This document shows positions 48,855-58,786 of a stretch of DNA of 64,000 nucleotides, in pieces. This stretch comes from Clavibacter tessellarius. GTDB taxonomy: Bacteria > Actinomycetota > Actinomycetes > Actinomycetales > Microbacteriaceae. The stretch covers positions 62,001 to 126,000 of the forward strand of contig NZ_LQXA01000028.1 of assembly GCF_001618005.1 (NCBI RefSeq), written 5' to 3'. A program made the position numbers and the translations under genes. A model generated the notes under the pieces. The model did not search any database. It was given only the letters and a program-made list of their open reading frames with translations, and was not told the origin of the DNA. Every line of letters begins with the position of its first letter. Within the stretch, counting starts at the first letter, position 1.

Positions 48855-50380
48855 CGCGCCGCGACCGTCGCCCGGGACAGGTCGGGGAACTGCAGCTCGC
48901 GGACGCCGCCGACGCCGTCGGCTCGCGCGCTGACGGAGGGCACGAACACCGGCGCGATCGTGTACCCCTTCTCCCACAGGATCCGCTGCGCCCGGTGCGA
49001 CGCGGCGAGCCGTGCGTCCGGGGTGGCGGCGCTGCGGGCCTCGGCGACGAGCGCATCCGCCTCGGGCAGGGCGCCGGGCACGTGGTTCGGCTCGAAGAGC
49101 GCCGGCGGCGTGTACCCGGCCGCGAACGGCAGCTTCTGGTACGCGGCGTAGTCGGCGTAGAGCTGGCCCGCCGGCAGCTCGGAGAGGGTCGCGTCCACGC
49201 CGATCGCGCGGAGGTCCTGCACGATGAGGGTGGCCGTCTCGACCATGCCGGGCAGCTCGGGGCCCGCCGTGAGCGTCACGGACATGCCGCTCTGGCCGGC
49301 GTCGGCGAGCAGCGCCCGCGCCCGGTCCGGGTCGTGCTCGCGCACCGGCAGGGTCGTGTCGTAGCTCGGGAAGCCGAGCCCCGGCACGTCGTCGCCCGCG
49401 AACGCGTGGCCGAAGTACACGGTGTCGACGATCTGCTGCCGGTCGATCGCGAGCTTGAACGCCTCCCGCACGCGCTCGTCGGCGAACGGGGCGAACGCCG
49501 GGTTCATGGCGAACTGGAGGGACGAGGCGTACGGCAGCTCGCTCGTGGAGACGGTGATCCCGGACGCTCCCTGCAGCTCCTGGGCCTGCGCCGGGGCGAG
49601 TCCGCTCACGTAGTCGACCTGGCCCTGGCGCAGGGCGTCCTCGCGGGCGGTCGCGTCGGACACGGACAGCAGCTCGATGGAGTCGAGCGTCGGCCCGGTG
49701 CCGAGCGCGGTGCCGTAGAAGCTCGGGTTCCGGGTGAGGACCGTGCTGCGCCCGGGCTCGAACCCGCTGATGGTGAAGGGCCCGGAGGACGGCGTCGTCG
49801 GGGTGAACTCCGTGGTGCCGTCCTTGATGGCGAGCATGCTCTGGCAGATGAGCTGGCGCCCGTCGGCGACCGGGTGGCGCGTCGGCAGCGTGACGGTGAG
49901 GTCGTCCACGGCGGCGGCGGCATCCACGTCGAGGTCGCGGGCGACGACCTGCGTGAAGGGCAGGCCGTGCAGCAGCCCGGGGGCGCGGAGCGAGTAGATG
50001 ACGTCCGCGGCGGTGAGCGTCGATCCGTCGGTGAAGGGGACGTCGGGCCGCACGTGCAGCGTGTACGAGGACAGGTCGGGACTCACGTCGATGGAGGAGA
50101 GGGCGCCGTAGGAGACGCCGTCCGGGGCCGACGCGTCGATCTCGCAGAACGGCGCGTGCACCAGCCGCGCGCGCACGTAGTCGAGCGCGGTCGGGCCGAC
50201 GAGGTAGTCGAGCGTCTCGGCCGCGCCGCCGCCGGGGAAGGCCGCGCGGAGCGTGCCGCCGGATGCGGCGGCGTGCGCGGAGCTGGCGGGGGACGACGCG
50301 CAGCCGGACAGCGCGGCCGTCATCGCGATGGCGAGCAGCGCCGCGGTGATCGCGGGATGCCTCCTGGGGAGCGTGGTCAT
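48851..50380 (-). CDS. Family-5 substrate-binding lipoprotein, probably metal/metallophore uptake
   Basis: 509 aa. The signal peptide has lipobox LSGC (ITAALLAIAMTAALSGC) and the protein is a SBP_bac_5 (YTLHVRPDVPFTDGSTLTAADVIYSL is the family signature; FKLAIDRQQIVDTVYFG also fits). Members bind peptides, nickel, or opine-type metallophore complexes. A Fur/Zur-like palindrome at the -35 position argues for a metal-related substrate. It has a strong GGAGGATCCC ribosome site before ATG 50380 and is first of a four-gene operon in which every junction is a 4-base overlap. Confidence 0.88.
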   Translation of the reverse strand: MTTLPRRHPAITAALLAIAMTAALSGCASSPASSAHAAASGGTLRAAFPGGGAAETLDYLVGPTALDYVRARLVHAPFCEIDASAPDGVSYGALSSIDVSPDLSSYTLHVRPDVPFTDGSTLTAADVIYSLRAPGLLHGLPFTQVVARDLDVDAAAAVDDLTVTLPTRHPVADGRQLICQSMLAIKDGTTEFTPTTPSSGPFTISGFEPGRSTVLTRNPSFYGTALGTGPTLDSIELLSVSDATAREDALRQGQVDYVSGLAPAQAQELQGASGITVSTSELPYASSLQFAMNPAFAPFADERVREAFKLAIDRQQIVDTVYFGHAFAGDDVPGLGFPSYDTTLPVREHDPDRARALLADAGQSGMSVTLTAGPELPGMVETATLIVQDLRAIGVDATLSELPAGQLYADYAAYQKLPFAAGYTPPALFEPNHVPGALPEADALVAEARSAATPDARLAASHRAQRILWEKGYTIAPVFVPSVSARADGVGGVRELQFPDLSRATVAAR

Positions 50381-50433
50381 GGGATCCTCCGTGCGGCTGC
50401 GTGAGTCCCGCGCGAGGGCGCGGGACGAGGCGC

Positions 50434-50462
50434 AGGCTAGCCGCTTATCGAGAATCATTCTC
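50434..50462 (-). promoter_or_regulatory. Promoter with Fur/Zur-like box
   Basis: GAGAATCATTCTC (50450-50462) is a perfect 13-nt palindrome, extended on the minus strand as TGAGAATGATTCTCG. It covers the -35 position of the -10 TAGCCT at 50434-50439. The form resembles Zur (TGAAAATNATTTTCA) and Fur boxes. Confidence 0.6.
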
Positions 50463-50530
50463 AGTGGATTCCGCACCCCGACCGCGCGTCCGGTCGACGA
50501 GCCGCGCGGGATCCGGGCGGGAGGTGCGGC

Positions 50531-51697
50531 TCAGGCCGCCGCGCGCCGCACGGCGATGATCGTGCAGTCGTCCGCCTGGCCAGCCGGCGTGAGGGCCACG
50601 AGGGCGTCGATGAAGCGCCGCGCGGATCCGTGCTGGGTCAGGAGGTCGGCGAGGTAGCCGTACGCGGCGTCCTCGTCGGGGAAGAAGTCGAGCAGCCCGT
50701 CGCTGAACACCACGAGGCCGTCGCCCGGATCCAGCCGCACGGACTGCTCCTGCCAGGCGTCCTCCGCCTCGAGCCCCAGCGGCAGGTGGCGGCCGCGGAG
50801 GCGCTGCGTCACGCCGTCGGCGCGGACGACGAGCGCGAGCCCGTGCCCGGCGTCCACGTAGGTGAGGATGCCCGTGGCGAGCTGGAGGCGCGCGTGGAAC
50901 AGGGTGGAGAAGGATCCCGCGGTCGAGAGGTCGTCGACGAGCGCGGCGGCCGTGCGCACCATCGTCTCGCGCACGCCGTGGGAGCGGGACGCGAGGCGGA
51001 CGGTGGCGCGGACGCCCGCGGCGAGGATGGCGGCGCCGACGCCCTTGCCCATCACGTCGGCGAGGGTGAGGCGCAGGTCGCCGCCCTCGAGGAACCAGTC
51101 GTGCACGTCGCCGCCGACGACCTGCGCGGGGACGCTCGTGCCCGCGACCTCGTAGCCGTCCAGGTGCGGCGCGGCCTGCGGGCTGAGCGCGCGGGCGACC
51201 TCCGCGGCGCGCTGGGTGTCGGTCTCGCGGGCGAGCTCCTCGGAGAAGAAGTCGCCGATGAGGGAGAGGCGGGCGCGGTCGGCCTCGTCGAAGGAGCGCG
51301 GCACGGTGTCGGCGACGAAGAAGACGCCGATGACGTTCCCGTCGGGTGCGCGCAGCTGCTGGGCGGCGTAGAAGCGGACGCTGAGCGTGCCCGTGGTGCT
51401 GGGGGAGGAGGCGAGCTCTCGATCCTCCCACGCGTCCTCGACGATGAGCATGCCGTCCGCGTCGAGGGCCGCCTCGGTGAACGTGCCGTCGCGCGCCCAG
51501 CGCGGGCTGGGCAGGCCGATGCGCGACTTCATCCAGATGGCGTCGGCGCCGATGATGCCGACCGCGGCGATGGGCACGCGGTAGAACTCGGCGATCATCA
51601 CCGTGATCCGGTCGAACCGCGTCTCCGGGGCCGTGCCGTACACGTGCAGCGCCTCGAGCGACTCGAGCCGCTGGCGCTCCCGGAGCTCCGTGTCCAT
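50531..51697 (-). CDS. GAF-domain PP2C/SpoIIE-type phosphatase
   Basis: 388 aa. An N-terminal GAF sensor (about 20-160, FDRITVMIAEFYRVPIAAVGII ... NVIGVFFVADTVPRSF) precedes a PPM/SpoIIE phosphatase domain. Its metal-binding motifs are VGGDVHDWF, LADVMGKGVGAAI, FSDGLLDFF and ADDCTIIAV. Such proteins usually dephosphorylate anti-anti-sigma factors and so switch sigma-factor activity. A GGGGGAG ribosome site precedes ATG 51697. Confidence 0.9.
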   Translation of the reverse strand: MDTELRERQRLESLEALHVYGTAPETRFDRITVMIAEFYRVPIAAVGIIGADAIWMKSRIGLPSPRWARDGTFTEAALDADGMLIVEDAWEDRELASSPSTTGTLSVRFYAAQQLRAPDGNVIGVFFVADTVPRSFDEADRARLSLIGDFFSEELARETDTQRAAEVARALSPQAAPHLDGYEVAGTSVPAQVVGGDVHDWFLEGGDLRLTLADVMGKGVGAAILAAGVRATVRLASRSHGVRETMVRTAAALVDDLSTAGSFSTLFHARLQLATGILTYVDAGHGLALVVRADGVTQRLRGRHLPLGLEAEDAWQEQSVRLDPGDGLVVFSDGLLDFFPDEDAAYGYLADLLTQHGSARRFIDALVALTPAGQADDCTIIAVRRAAA

Positions 51698-51887
51698 CCC
51701 GTGCTCCCCCTGCGCTCCTCCGGCGGATCCCCCGATCCGCGCATCGCGCAGGACACCGGACCGGTCGTGCGCGATGCATCGAGCCTACGCGCGTGCGGGC
51801 TTCCGTCCGGGCGTGGACGGGGAGGCGCTCGGGACCTAGGATCCGGCGCGTCCCGGCCGCTTCCCGCAGCCGTTCCCGGTGCGCGCC

Positions 51888-54800
51888 TCAGCCCGCGAGC
51901 ACCTTGCGGATCCGCTGCAGCGACACCGGCTCGGCCGTCGGCAGGTGCTGGGCGAAGAGGCTGAGGCGCAGCTCCTCGAGCATCCAGCGGGCGTGCACGA
52001 GCGACTCGGGCGCGTGCGGCGCCGACGGGATGACGCCGCCGGCCTCGCGGTAGAGGTCGGTCGCCTTCTGCACCTCGGTCATCCACGCGCGGTCGCGGGC
52101 CGGCTGGTCGGGCAGGCGCTGGACGCGGTGGGTGAGGCCGGAGAGGTAGGCGGGCAGGCGCTGGAGCCGCGCGAGCCCGGTGGCCGAGACGAAGCCCGGG
52201 TGCACGAGGCCGGCGAGCTGCTCGCGCGCGTCGGTGAGCGCGCCGATGAGCTGCATGCTCGTGGCCTGCTTGATGGCGCGCTCGGCGTCGCGGTACCCCG
52301 TGAGGATCCGGTTGACGAGCGCGACCGTGTCGAACATCGAGTCCATGACGACGCCGGAGACGCGGTCGCGCGCCGTCTCGAACAGCTCCTTGGAGTAGAT
52401 CGCGCCGCCCGGGGCCACGCGCTCGAGCACCTGGTCGATGCAGGCGAGCAGGCAGTCGTCGAAGAGCGCCTGCACGTTCGGGTACGGGCTCGTCGCGAGC
52501 ATCAGCTTCTCCTGGCTCGTGAGGTGCTGCTTCACGTAGGCCGACGGGTTCGCGATGGCGAGAACCAGGAGGCGCCGCACGCCGCCGGGCATCGCGCGCG
52601 CCTGGTCCTCGGCGGTGGCCATGAGGCGGATCGCGACGGTGGATCCCTCGTCGACGAGCGCGGGGTAGGCGCGGATGACGTGGCGGCTGTCGCCCGTGCC
52701 GCCCTGCGCGGTGTCGACGAAGCGCGGCAGCTCGTCGAGGTCCCACGTGGTGAGGCCCGTGCGCTCCATGCCGCGCGTCGCGGGTCCGGATGCGCCGGCG
52801 ACGCGCTCGACGGGACGCGCGGTGGCGCGGGCGACGCTGTCGCGGGCGCGGCTGGAGAGCCGCGCCTGCAGCTCGGTGAGGTCGCGACCGGCGGCGACCT
52901 CGCGGCCGCGCTCGTCGACGACCCGGAACGCCATGCGGAGGTGCGCGGGGATCCGGTCGAGGTCGAAGTCGTCGTCGGCGACGCGCACGTGCGCCTTCCG
53001 CATGATGAGGCCCGCGATGGTGGTGGTGAAGGCCACCGGGTGCTGCGGATCCGGGTCGGGCAGCCCCTCGATGAGGCGCGCGGCCCAGTCGGCGGCCGGC
53101 ACGACGTTCTTCCGCAGCGCCTTCGGGAGGGCCTTGATCATCGCGGTGACGAGGTGGTGCCGCATGCCCGGCACCTGCCAGTCGAAGCCGGCCGGGCTGA
53201 GGCGCGCGAGGAGCGCGAGCGGCACCTGCACCGTGACGCCGTCGTCGGGCGCGCCCGGCTCGAAGCGGTAGGTGAGGGAGAGGCGCTGGTCGCCCTGCTG
53301 CCAGGTGGGCGGGAACGCGGCCTCGTCGACGTCGACCGCGTCCTCGGCGAGGAGCTCCTCGGCGGTCATGGTGAGGAGCTCGGGCGTCTCCTGGCGCTGC
53401 TTCTTCCACCAGCCCTCGAAGGCGCGCGTGGAGGCGACGTCGCGCGGGATCCGCTTGTCGTAGAACTCGAAGACGGCCTCGTCGTCGTTGAGGATGTCGC
53501 GGCGGCGCGTGCGCTCCTCGACCTCGGCGAGCTCCTCGCGGAGCTTCCGGTTGGCGCGGTCGAACGCCTGCTGCGACTCCCAGTCGCCCTCGACGAGCGC
53601 GTGCCGGATGAAGAGCTCGCGCGCGTACGCCGGATCGATCCGGGAGAACTGCACGCGGCGCTTGAGCACGATGGGGACGCCGTACAGCGTCACGCGCTCC
53701 CACGCCACGGTCGCGCCCTGCTTCTTCTCCCAGTGCGGCTCGCTGTGGGTGCGCTTCACGAGAGAGCCCGCGATGGGCTCGGCCCATGCCGGGTCGATGG
53801 CCGCGTTGGTGCGCGCGAACAGGCGGCTGGTCTCCACGAGCTCGGCGCTCATGATCGCGTCGGGCTGCTTCTTCGCGAGCGCGGATCCGGGGAACACGAC
53901 GAACCGCGACTGCCGGGCACCGACGTAGTCCTTCTTCTGCGCGTCCTTCAACCCGATGTGGGAGAGGAGCCCGGCCAGGAGCGACTTGTGGATGCCGTCC
54001 GGGTCGGCCTTCGGCTCGTTCATCGTGAGGTCGAGCGGGCGGGCGAGCTGGCGCAGCTGCCGGAAGACGTCCTTCCACTCGCGCACGCGCACGTAGTTGA
54101 GGAACTCGGTCTTGCACACGCGGCGGAACGCGCTCGAGGAGAGCTCGGCCTCCTTCTCCTCCAGGTGGTTCCAGAGGTTGAGGAGGGTGATGAAGTCGCT
54201 CGCCGGATCCACGAACCGCGCGTGCTGCTGGTCGGCCTGCGGGCGCTTCTCGAGCGGGCGCTCGCGCACGTCCTGGATGGTGAGGCCGGCCACGATGATC
54301 ATGACCTCGCGGCTCACGCCGTGCTTGCGCGACTCGACGACCATGCGCGCGAACCGCGGGTCGATCGGGAGGCGCGACAGATCGCGGCCCACCTTCGTGA
54401 GCGCCGGCGTCCCGTCGGGGGAGCGGACGACCGCGCCCAGCTCGGTGAGGAGGTCGACGCCGTCCTTGATGCCGCGCGAGTCCGGCGGCTGGAGGAACGG
54501 GAACGCGGCGATGTCGCCGAGGCCGAGCGACACCATCTGCAGGATCACGGCCGCGAGGTTCGTACGGAGGATCTCGGGCTCGGTGAACTCGGGTCGGCGG
54601 AGGAAGTCCTCCTCCGAGTAGAGGCGGATCGCGATGCCGTCGCTCGTGCGGCCGGAGCGTCCCGAGCGCTGGTTGGCGGACGCCTGCGAGATCGCCTCGA
54701 TGGGGAGGCGCTGCACCTTGGACCGGACGGAGTAGCGGGAGATGCGCGCGGTGCCGGCGTCGATCACGTACTTGATGCCGGGCACCGTGAGGCTCGTCTC

Positions 54801-55706
54801 GGCGACGTTGGTGGCGAGCACGATGCGGCGGCGCACGCCCGCCTGCGTCGACGGCTGGAAGACGCGGTGCTGGTCGGCGGAGGAGAGCCGGCCGTAGAGC
54901 GGGAGCACCTCGGTGTGCGGGAGGTTCCGGCTGCGGATCGCGTCCTCGGCGTCGCGGATCTCGTTCTCGCCGCTGAGGAACACGAGCACGTCGCCCGACG
55001 ACTCGGCCGCCAGCTCGTCGAGGGCCGCGTTGATGCCCTCGAGGAAGTCGCGATCGTCGGCCGGGCGCTCGAGCGGTGCGTCGGCGAGGTCGTCGTCCTC
55101 ACCCGCGACGGCCGCCTCCGCGACGAGCGGCCGGTAGCGGATCTCCACCGGGTACGTGCGCCCGGAGACCTCCACGATGGGCGCGTCGCCGAAGTGCTTC
55201 GAGAAGCTCTGCGGGTCGATGGTGGCCGACGTGATGATGAGCTTGAGGTCGGGCCGGCGCGGGAGCAGCTGCTTGAGGTAGCCGAGCAGGAAGTCGATGT
55301 TGAGGCTGCGCTCGTGGGCCTCGTCGATGATGATCGTGTCGTACTTCCGGAGCAGCCGGTCGCGCTGCAGCTCGTTGAGGAGGATGCCGTCCGTCATCAG
55401 CTTGATGCGGGTGTCGGCCGAGACCTTGTCGGTGAAGCGCACCTGGTAGCCCACGAGCTGGCCGACCTCGCCGCCGAGCTCCTCCGCGATGCGCTCCGAG
55501 ATGGTGCGCGCGGCGAGCCTGCGGGGCTGCGTGTGGCCGATGCTCTCGCGGCCGAGCTCGAGGCAGATCTTCGGCAGCTGCGTGGTCTTGCCGGAGCCCG
55601 TGGCACCCGCCACGATGACCACCTGGTTGTCGCGGATGGCGTCGGCGATCTCGTCGCGCATCCGGCTGACGGGGAGCTCCGGCGGGTACGCGATGCTGAA
55701 TTCCAT
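51888..55706 (-). CDS. hrpA: ATP-dependent RNA helicase HrpA
   Basis: 1272 aa, DEAH-box helicase. Helicase core: GATGSGKTTQLPK (about residues 34-46), TQPRRLAARTISERIAEELG, IIIDEAHERSLN, LIITSATID, VFLSGENEI, and QRSGRSGRTSDG. An OB-fold region and the long C-terminal DUF3418 domain (about 700-1272) are as in E. coli HrpA, which resolves stalled ribosomes. The length is that of the full family. TAGACT (55716-55721) lies 9 nt before the ATG, so the 5' leader is very short. Confidence 0.95.
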   Translation of the reverse strand: MEFSIAYPPELPVSRMRDEIADAIRDNQVVIVAGATGSGKTTQLPKICLELGRESIGHTQPRRLAARTISERIAEELGGEVGQLVGYQVRFTDKVSADTRIKLMTDGILLNELQRDRLLRKYDTIIIDEAHERSLNIDFLLGYLKQLLPRRPDLKLIITSATIDPQSFSKHFGDAPIVEVSGRTYPVEIRYRPLVAEAAVAGEDDDLADAPLERPADDRDFLEGINAALDELAAESSGDVLVFLSGENEIRDAEDAIRSRNLPHTEVLPLYGRLSSADQHRVFQPSTQAGVRRRIVLATNVAETSLTVPGIKYVIDAGTARISRYSVRSKVQRLPIEAISQASANQRSGRSGRTSDGIAIRLYSEEDFLRRPEFTEPEILRTNLAAVILQMVSLGLGDIAAFPFLQPPDSRGIKDGVDLLTELGAVVRSPDGTPALTKVGRDLSRLPIDPRFARMVVESRKHGVSREVMIIVAGLTIQDVRERPLEKRPQADQQHARFVDPASDFITLLNLWNHLEEKEAELSSSAFRRVCKTEFLNYVRVREWKDVFRQLRQLARPLDLTMNEPKADPDGIHKSLLAGLLSHIGLKDAQKKDYVGARQSRFVVFPGSALAKKQPDAIMSAELVETSRLFARTNAAIDPAWAEPIAGSLVKRTHSEPHWEKKQGATVAWERVTLYGVPIVLKRRVQFSRIDPAYARELFIRHALVEGDWESQQAFDRANRKLREELAEVEERTRRRDILNDDEAVFEFYDKRIPRDVASTRAFEGWWKKQRQETPELLTMTAEELLAEDAVDVDEAAFPPTWQQGDQRLSLTYRFEPGAPDDGVTVQVPLALLARLSPAGFDWQVPGMRHHLVTAMIKALPKALRKNVVPAADWAARLIEGLPDPDPQHPVAFTTTIAGLIMRKAHVRVADDDFDLDRIPAHLRMAFRVVDERGREVAAGRDLTELQARLSSRARDSVARATARPVERVAGASGPATRGMERTGLTTWDLDELPRFVDTAQGGTGDSRHVIRAYPALVDEGSTVAIRLMATAEDQARAMPGGVRRLLVLAIANPSAYVKQHLTSQEKLMLATSPYPNVQALFDDCLLACIDQVLERVAPGGAIYSKELFETARDRVSGVVMDSMFDTVALVNRILTGYRDAERAIKQATSMQLIGALTDAREQLAGLVHPGFVSATGLARLQRLPAYLSGLTHRVQRLPDQPARDRAWMTEVQKATDLYREAGGVIPSAPHAPESLVHARWMLEELRLSLFAQHLPTAEPVSLQRIRKVLAG

Positions 55707-55844
55707 GCTGGGGTCAGTCTATCCGCGGGCCGTCGGCCCTCCCCGGCGGGGGTCGCGGTGGATATGTTCGAGACAAGGCGCCGGCCACGTCGGCGCGCGG
55801 GCGGCACCGCCTCCCGAGTCGACGACGACCGACGGGATCCGCCC

Positions 55845-57437
55845 ATGACCTCCGACACGCCCCTCCTCCCCGAGCACGACCGCGAGCAGGCGGGCACCGG
55901 GTTCGCCTCGGTCTCGGTCGCCGCGATCCTCGCCGAGTCCGCCGTCCGCCACGCCGACCGGGTGGCCGTGGTCGTCGGTGACGTCTCCACCACCTACCGC
56001 CAGCTGTGGGACGAGACCCGCGCGTACGCCGGCGCCCTCCGCCACCGCGGCGTGGGCGAGGGCACGCGCGTCGCGATGCTGATCCCGAACGTGGCCGACT
56101 TCCCGCGCGTGTACTACGCGGTGCTCGCGCTCGGCGGCGTGGTCGTGCCCGTGCACGCGCTGCTGAAGAGCGAGGAGATCGCGTACGTGCTGCGCGACTC
56201 CGGATCCGCGCTGCTGGTCTGCGCCGGCCCGCTGCTCGAGCAGGGCGCGAAGGGCGCGGCGCTCGCCGAGGTGCCCGTGATCAGCGTGCTCGTGCCGGCC
56301 GCGACCGACGGTGGACCCGACCGGCTGGAGGAGCTCGCGCAGGCCGCGGCGCCGATCCGCACCTACGTGCCGCGTCGGCCGTCCGACACCGCGACGATCC
56401 TCTACACGTCCGGCACCACCGGCCAGCCGAAGGGCGCCGAGGGCTGCCACCTCGCGCTCGTGATGCAGGTCGACGTGCTGCTGCTCGACACCTTCGACCT
56501 GCGCGCGGGCGACCGGATCCTCGGCTGCCTCCCGCTGTTCCACACCTTCGGCCAGACCTGCACGATGAACGCGTCGTTCCGCGCGGGCGCGACCATCGTG
56601 ATGGTGCCGCGCTTCGACGGCGACGCGGCGCTCGCGCTCATGGTCGAGCACGACACGCAGGTCTTCATGGGCGTGCCGACCATGTACTACGCGCTGCTCG
56701 CGGCCGCCGGGCGGAACCCGGCCCGGCCGCACCTGCGCTACGCCATCTCGGGCGGGGCCGCGATCCCGGTGGCCGTCATCGACGCGTTCCGCGCCGCGTT
56801 CGACGCCGAGATCCACGAGGGCTACGGCCTCACGGAGACCTCGCCCGTCGCGTCGTTCAACCACGTGGGGGTCGCGGCCCGGCCCGGCACGGTCGGCACG
56901 CCCATCTGGGGCGTGCAGATCGAGATCGCCGACCCCGAGCACGAGGACCGGGTGGAGCTCGTCGAGCGCGGCGTGCTGGGCGAGATCGTGATCCGCGGCC
57001 ACAACCTCATGAACGGCTACCTGCACCGCCCCGAGGACACGGCCCGCGCGGTCGTCGACGGCTGGTTCCGCTCGGGCGACCTCGGCACGATCGACGAGGA
57101 CGGCTACATCCGCGTGGTCGACCGGACGAAGGACATGATCCTGCGCAACGGCTACAACGTGTACCCGCGCGAGGTCGAGGAGGTGCTCGCCCGGCACGAG
57201 GCCGTCGCGCAGTGCGCCGTGTTCGGTGTCGCCCACGACCTGCACGGCCAGGAGGTCGTCGCCGCGATCGTGGCGAAGGCGGAGGCGACGGTGGATCCGG
57301 AGGAGGTCGTCGCGTTCATGCGGGAGCGCATCGCCTCCTACAAGTACCCGCGGCGGGTCGAGGTGGTGGAGGCGCTGCCGCTCGGGCCGAGCGGCAAGGT
57401 GCTCAAGCGGGAGCTCGTCGAGCGGTTCGGCGCGTGA
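55845..57437 (+). CDS. Acyl-CoA ligase (AMP-forming)
   Basis: 530 aa. Adenylate-forming enzyme signatures: TILYTSGTTGQPKGAEG (P-loop), HEGYGLTETSP, GWFRSGDLGTIDEDGYI, VDRTKDMILRNGYNVYPREVEEVL (hinge), and the catalytic Lys in GPSGKVLKRELV. It is likely to activate long- or medium-chain fatty acids or aromatic acids. The frame stays open for 4 kb upstream, but that part is only the antisense of hrpA. ATG 55845 matches the family N-terminus. Coupled to the next gene by GTGA. Confidence 0.9.
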   Translation: MTSDTPLLPEHDREQAGTGFASVSVAAILAESAVRHADRVAVVVGDVSTTYRQLWDETRAYAGALRHRGVGEGTRVAMLIPNVADFPRVYYAVLALGGVVVPVHALLKSEEIAYVLRDSGSALLVCAGPLLEQGAKGAALAEVPVISVLVPAATDGGPDRLEELAQAAAPIRTYVPRRPSDTATILYTSGTTGQPKGAEGCHLALVMQVDVLLLDTFDLRAGDRILGCLPLFHTFGQTCTMNASFRAGATIVMVPRFDGDAALALMVEHDTQVFMGVPTMYYALLAAAGRNPARPHLRYAISGGAAIPVAVIDAFRAAFDAEIHEGYGLTETSPVASFNHVGVAARPGTVGTPIWGVQIEIADPEHEDRVELVERGVLGEIVIRGHNLMNGYLHRPEDTARAVVDGWFRSGDLGTIDEDGYIRVVDRTKDMILRNGYNVYPREVEEVLARHEAVAQCAVFGVAHDLHGQEVVAAIVAKAEATVDPEEVVAFMRERIASYKYPRRVEVVEALPLGPSGKVLKRELVERFGA

Positions 57438-58276
57438 GCGCGGCCGTCCTCCGCACGCCCATCCCGTCGGTGCCGATGGGCGACGGGATCCCGATCCCGC
57501 AGTTCGGCGTGGGCACCTACAAGGTGTCCGACGACGAGGCCGAGCGGATCGTGGCGGAGGCGCTCGAGGTCGGCTACCGGCACATCGACACGGCCGCCAT
57601 GTACGGCAACGAGGAGGGGGTCGGGCGGGCGATCCGCGCATCCGGCATCCCGCGCGACGAGCTGTTCGTCACCACGAAGGTCTGGAACGACGACCACGGC
57701 CGCGACCGCGCGCGCGACGCGATCCGCCGGAGCCTCGACCGGCTCGACGTGCCCGCGGTCGACCTGCACCTCATCCACTGGCCGGCCGCCGAGCGCGGCC
57801 TCTACGTGGAGACGTGGGAGGTGCTCGCCGAGGCGCGCGAGGAGGGCCTGACCCGCTCGATCGGCGTCTCCAACTTCCTCGTGCCGCACCTCGAGGCGCT
57901 GGATGCCGCCGGGCTGCCGGCGCCCGCGGTCGACCAGATCGAGCTGCACCCGCGGCACCAGCAGCGCGCGACCACCGCGTACCTCGTTGAGCACGGGATC
58001 GCGGTGCAGGCGTGGAGCCCGCTCGCCCGCGGCGCGGTCGCGGACGCCGAGGTCGTGCGCGACGCCGCCCGTGCGCACGACCGCACCGACGCGCAGGTCG
58101 TGCTCCGCTGGCACGTGCAGCGCGGCACGATCGTCTTCCCCAAGACCACGCGGCGCGCGCGCCTCATCGAGAACGCCGACGTGTTCGACTTCGCGCTGAC
58201 CGACGAGGAGATGGCCGGGATCACCGCGCTCGAGGCCGCAGGACGCGTCGGCAGCCACCCGGATCAGGTGGTCTGA
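57434..58276 (+). CDS. Aldo/keto reductase, 2,5-diketogluconate reductase type
   Basis: 280 aa. AKR motifs: IPQFGVGTYKV, GYRHIDTAAMYGNEEGVGRA with the catalytic Asp and Tyr, ELFVTTKVWNDDHG with Lys, VDLHLIHWPA with His, IGVSNFLVPHLE, and VFPKTTRRARLIEN for NADPH. The GTG start overlaps the ligase stop. The pairing with an acyl-CoA ligase suggests aldehyde or hydroxy-acid metabolism; this is inference. Confidence 0.9.
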   Translation: MSAAVLRTPIPSVPMGDGIPIPQFGVGTYKVSDDEAERIVAEALEVGYRHIDTAAMYGNEEGVGRAIRASGIPRDELFVTTKVWNDDHGRDRARDAIRRSLDRLDVPAVDLHLIHWPAAERGLYVETWEVLAEAREEGLTRSIGVSNFLVPHLEALDAAGLPAPAVDQIELHPRHQQRATTAYLVEHGIAVQAWSPLARGAVADAEVVRDAARAHDRTDAQVVLRWHVQRGTIVFPKTTRRARLIENADVFDFALTDEEMAGITALEAAGRVGSHPDQVV

Positions 58277-58300
58277 CCGGGTGGCGGGGATCCCGTCAGG

Positions 58301-58786
58301 TCAGTTGTGCCACCAGTTGATCGTCGGGTACCGCACGGGGTGCCAGAAGTCGAACTTGGACGTGTACTTGTAGATCTTGTTCGTCTCGAGGCCGTTGCAC
58401 GGGTCCCACGACGTGCCGGTGATGCCCGTCCCGAAGGCCTCGCAGGTGACCATGTGGAACGTGAACTCCGCGGACGAACCGGGGTAGGCGAGACCGTAGT
58501 ACGTCTGCATGAAGCCGACCTTGCTCTCGCAGGTCTCGCCGCCCCGGATCCAGATCTTGGCGACCAGACCCGTGCCGATGGTCGGCGCGACCGGCTGGTG
58601 GTACCGGATGCCGTGCTGCATGGACTCCGATGTGGAGGAGTTGAAGGCGCCGCACACCCGGTAGCCCGACTGGGCCTCGGCGGCGTCCCCGGGCGCGGAC
58701 ACGACGACGGCCGTCGCGAGCGCCGCCGTGACGAGGGATGCGGACAGGATGCGGGAGAGGCGGCTGCGGAGGCGCGTGCGGGTCAG
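58301..58786 (-). CDS. Secreted cysteine-containing protein, apparent CTG start
   Basis: 161 aa if read from CTG 58786. The translation (LTRTRLRSRLSRILSASLVT then AALATAVVVSA, cleavage near AEA-QS) is a perfect signal peptide. AGGAAG lies 6 nt before the CTG. No ATG, GTG or TTG occurs in frame until ATG 59026, 80 codons upstream, where the sequence is not protein-like. The mature part shares with the proteins at 62371 and 62944 the pattern of an early Cys, IGTGLVAKIW, TCESKVGFMQTYYGLAYPGSS, a Cys, GTSWDPC, NKIYKYTS, and an aromatic end (INWWHN). Function unknown. Confidence 0.65.
   Translation of the reverse strand: MTRTRLRSRLSRILSASLVTAALATAVVVSAPGDAAEAQSGYRVCGAFNSSTSESMQHGIRYHQPVAPTIGTGLVAKIWIRGGETCESKVGFMQTYYGLAYPGSSAEFTFHMVTCEAFGTGITGTSWDPCNGLETNKIYKYTSKFDFWHPVRYPTINWWHN

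Noticed and set aside
51879-55844. Open plus-strand frame of about 1320 codons in front of the acyl-CoA ligase, antisense to hrpA
   Set aside because: It is the mirror of a GC-biased real gene: composition is Arg/Val/Asp/Gly-rich with no domain, and hrpA on the other strand has complete helicase motifs. The ligase begins at ATG 55845.
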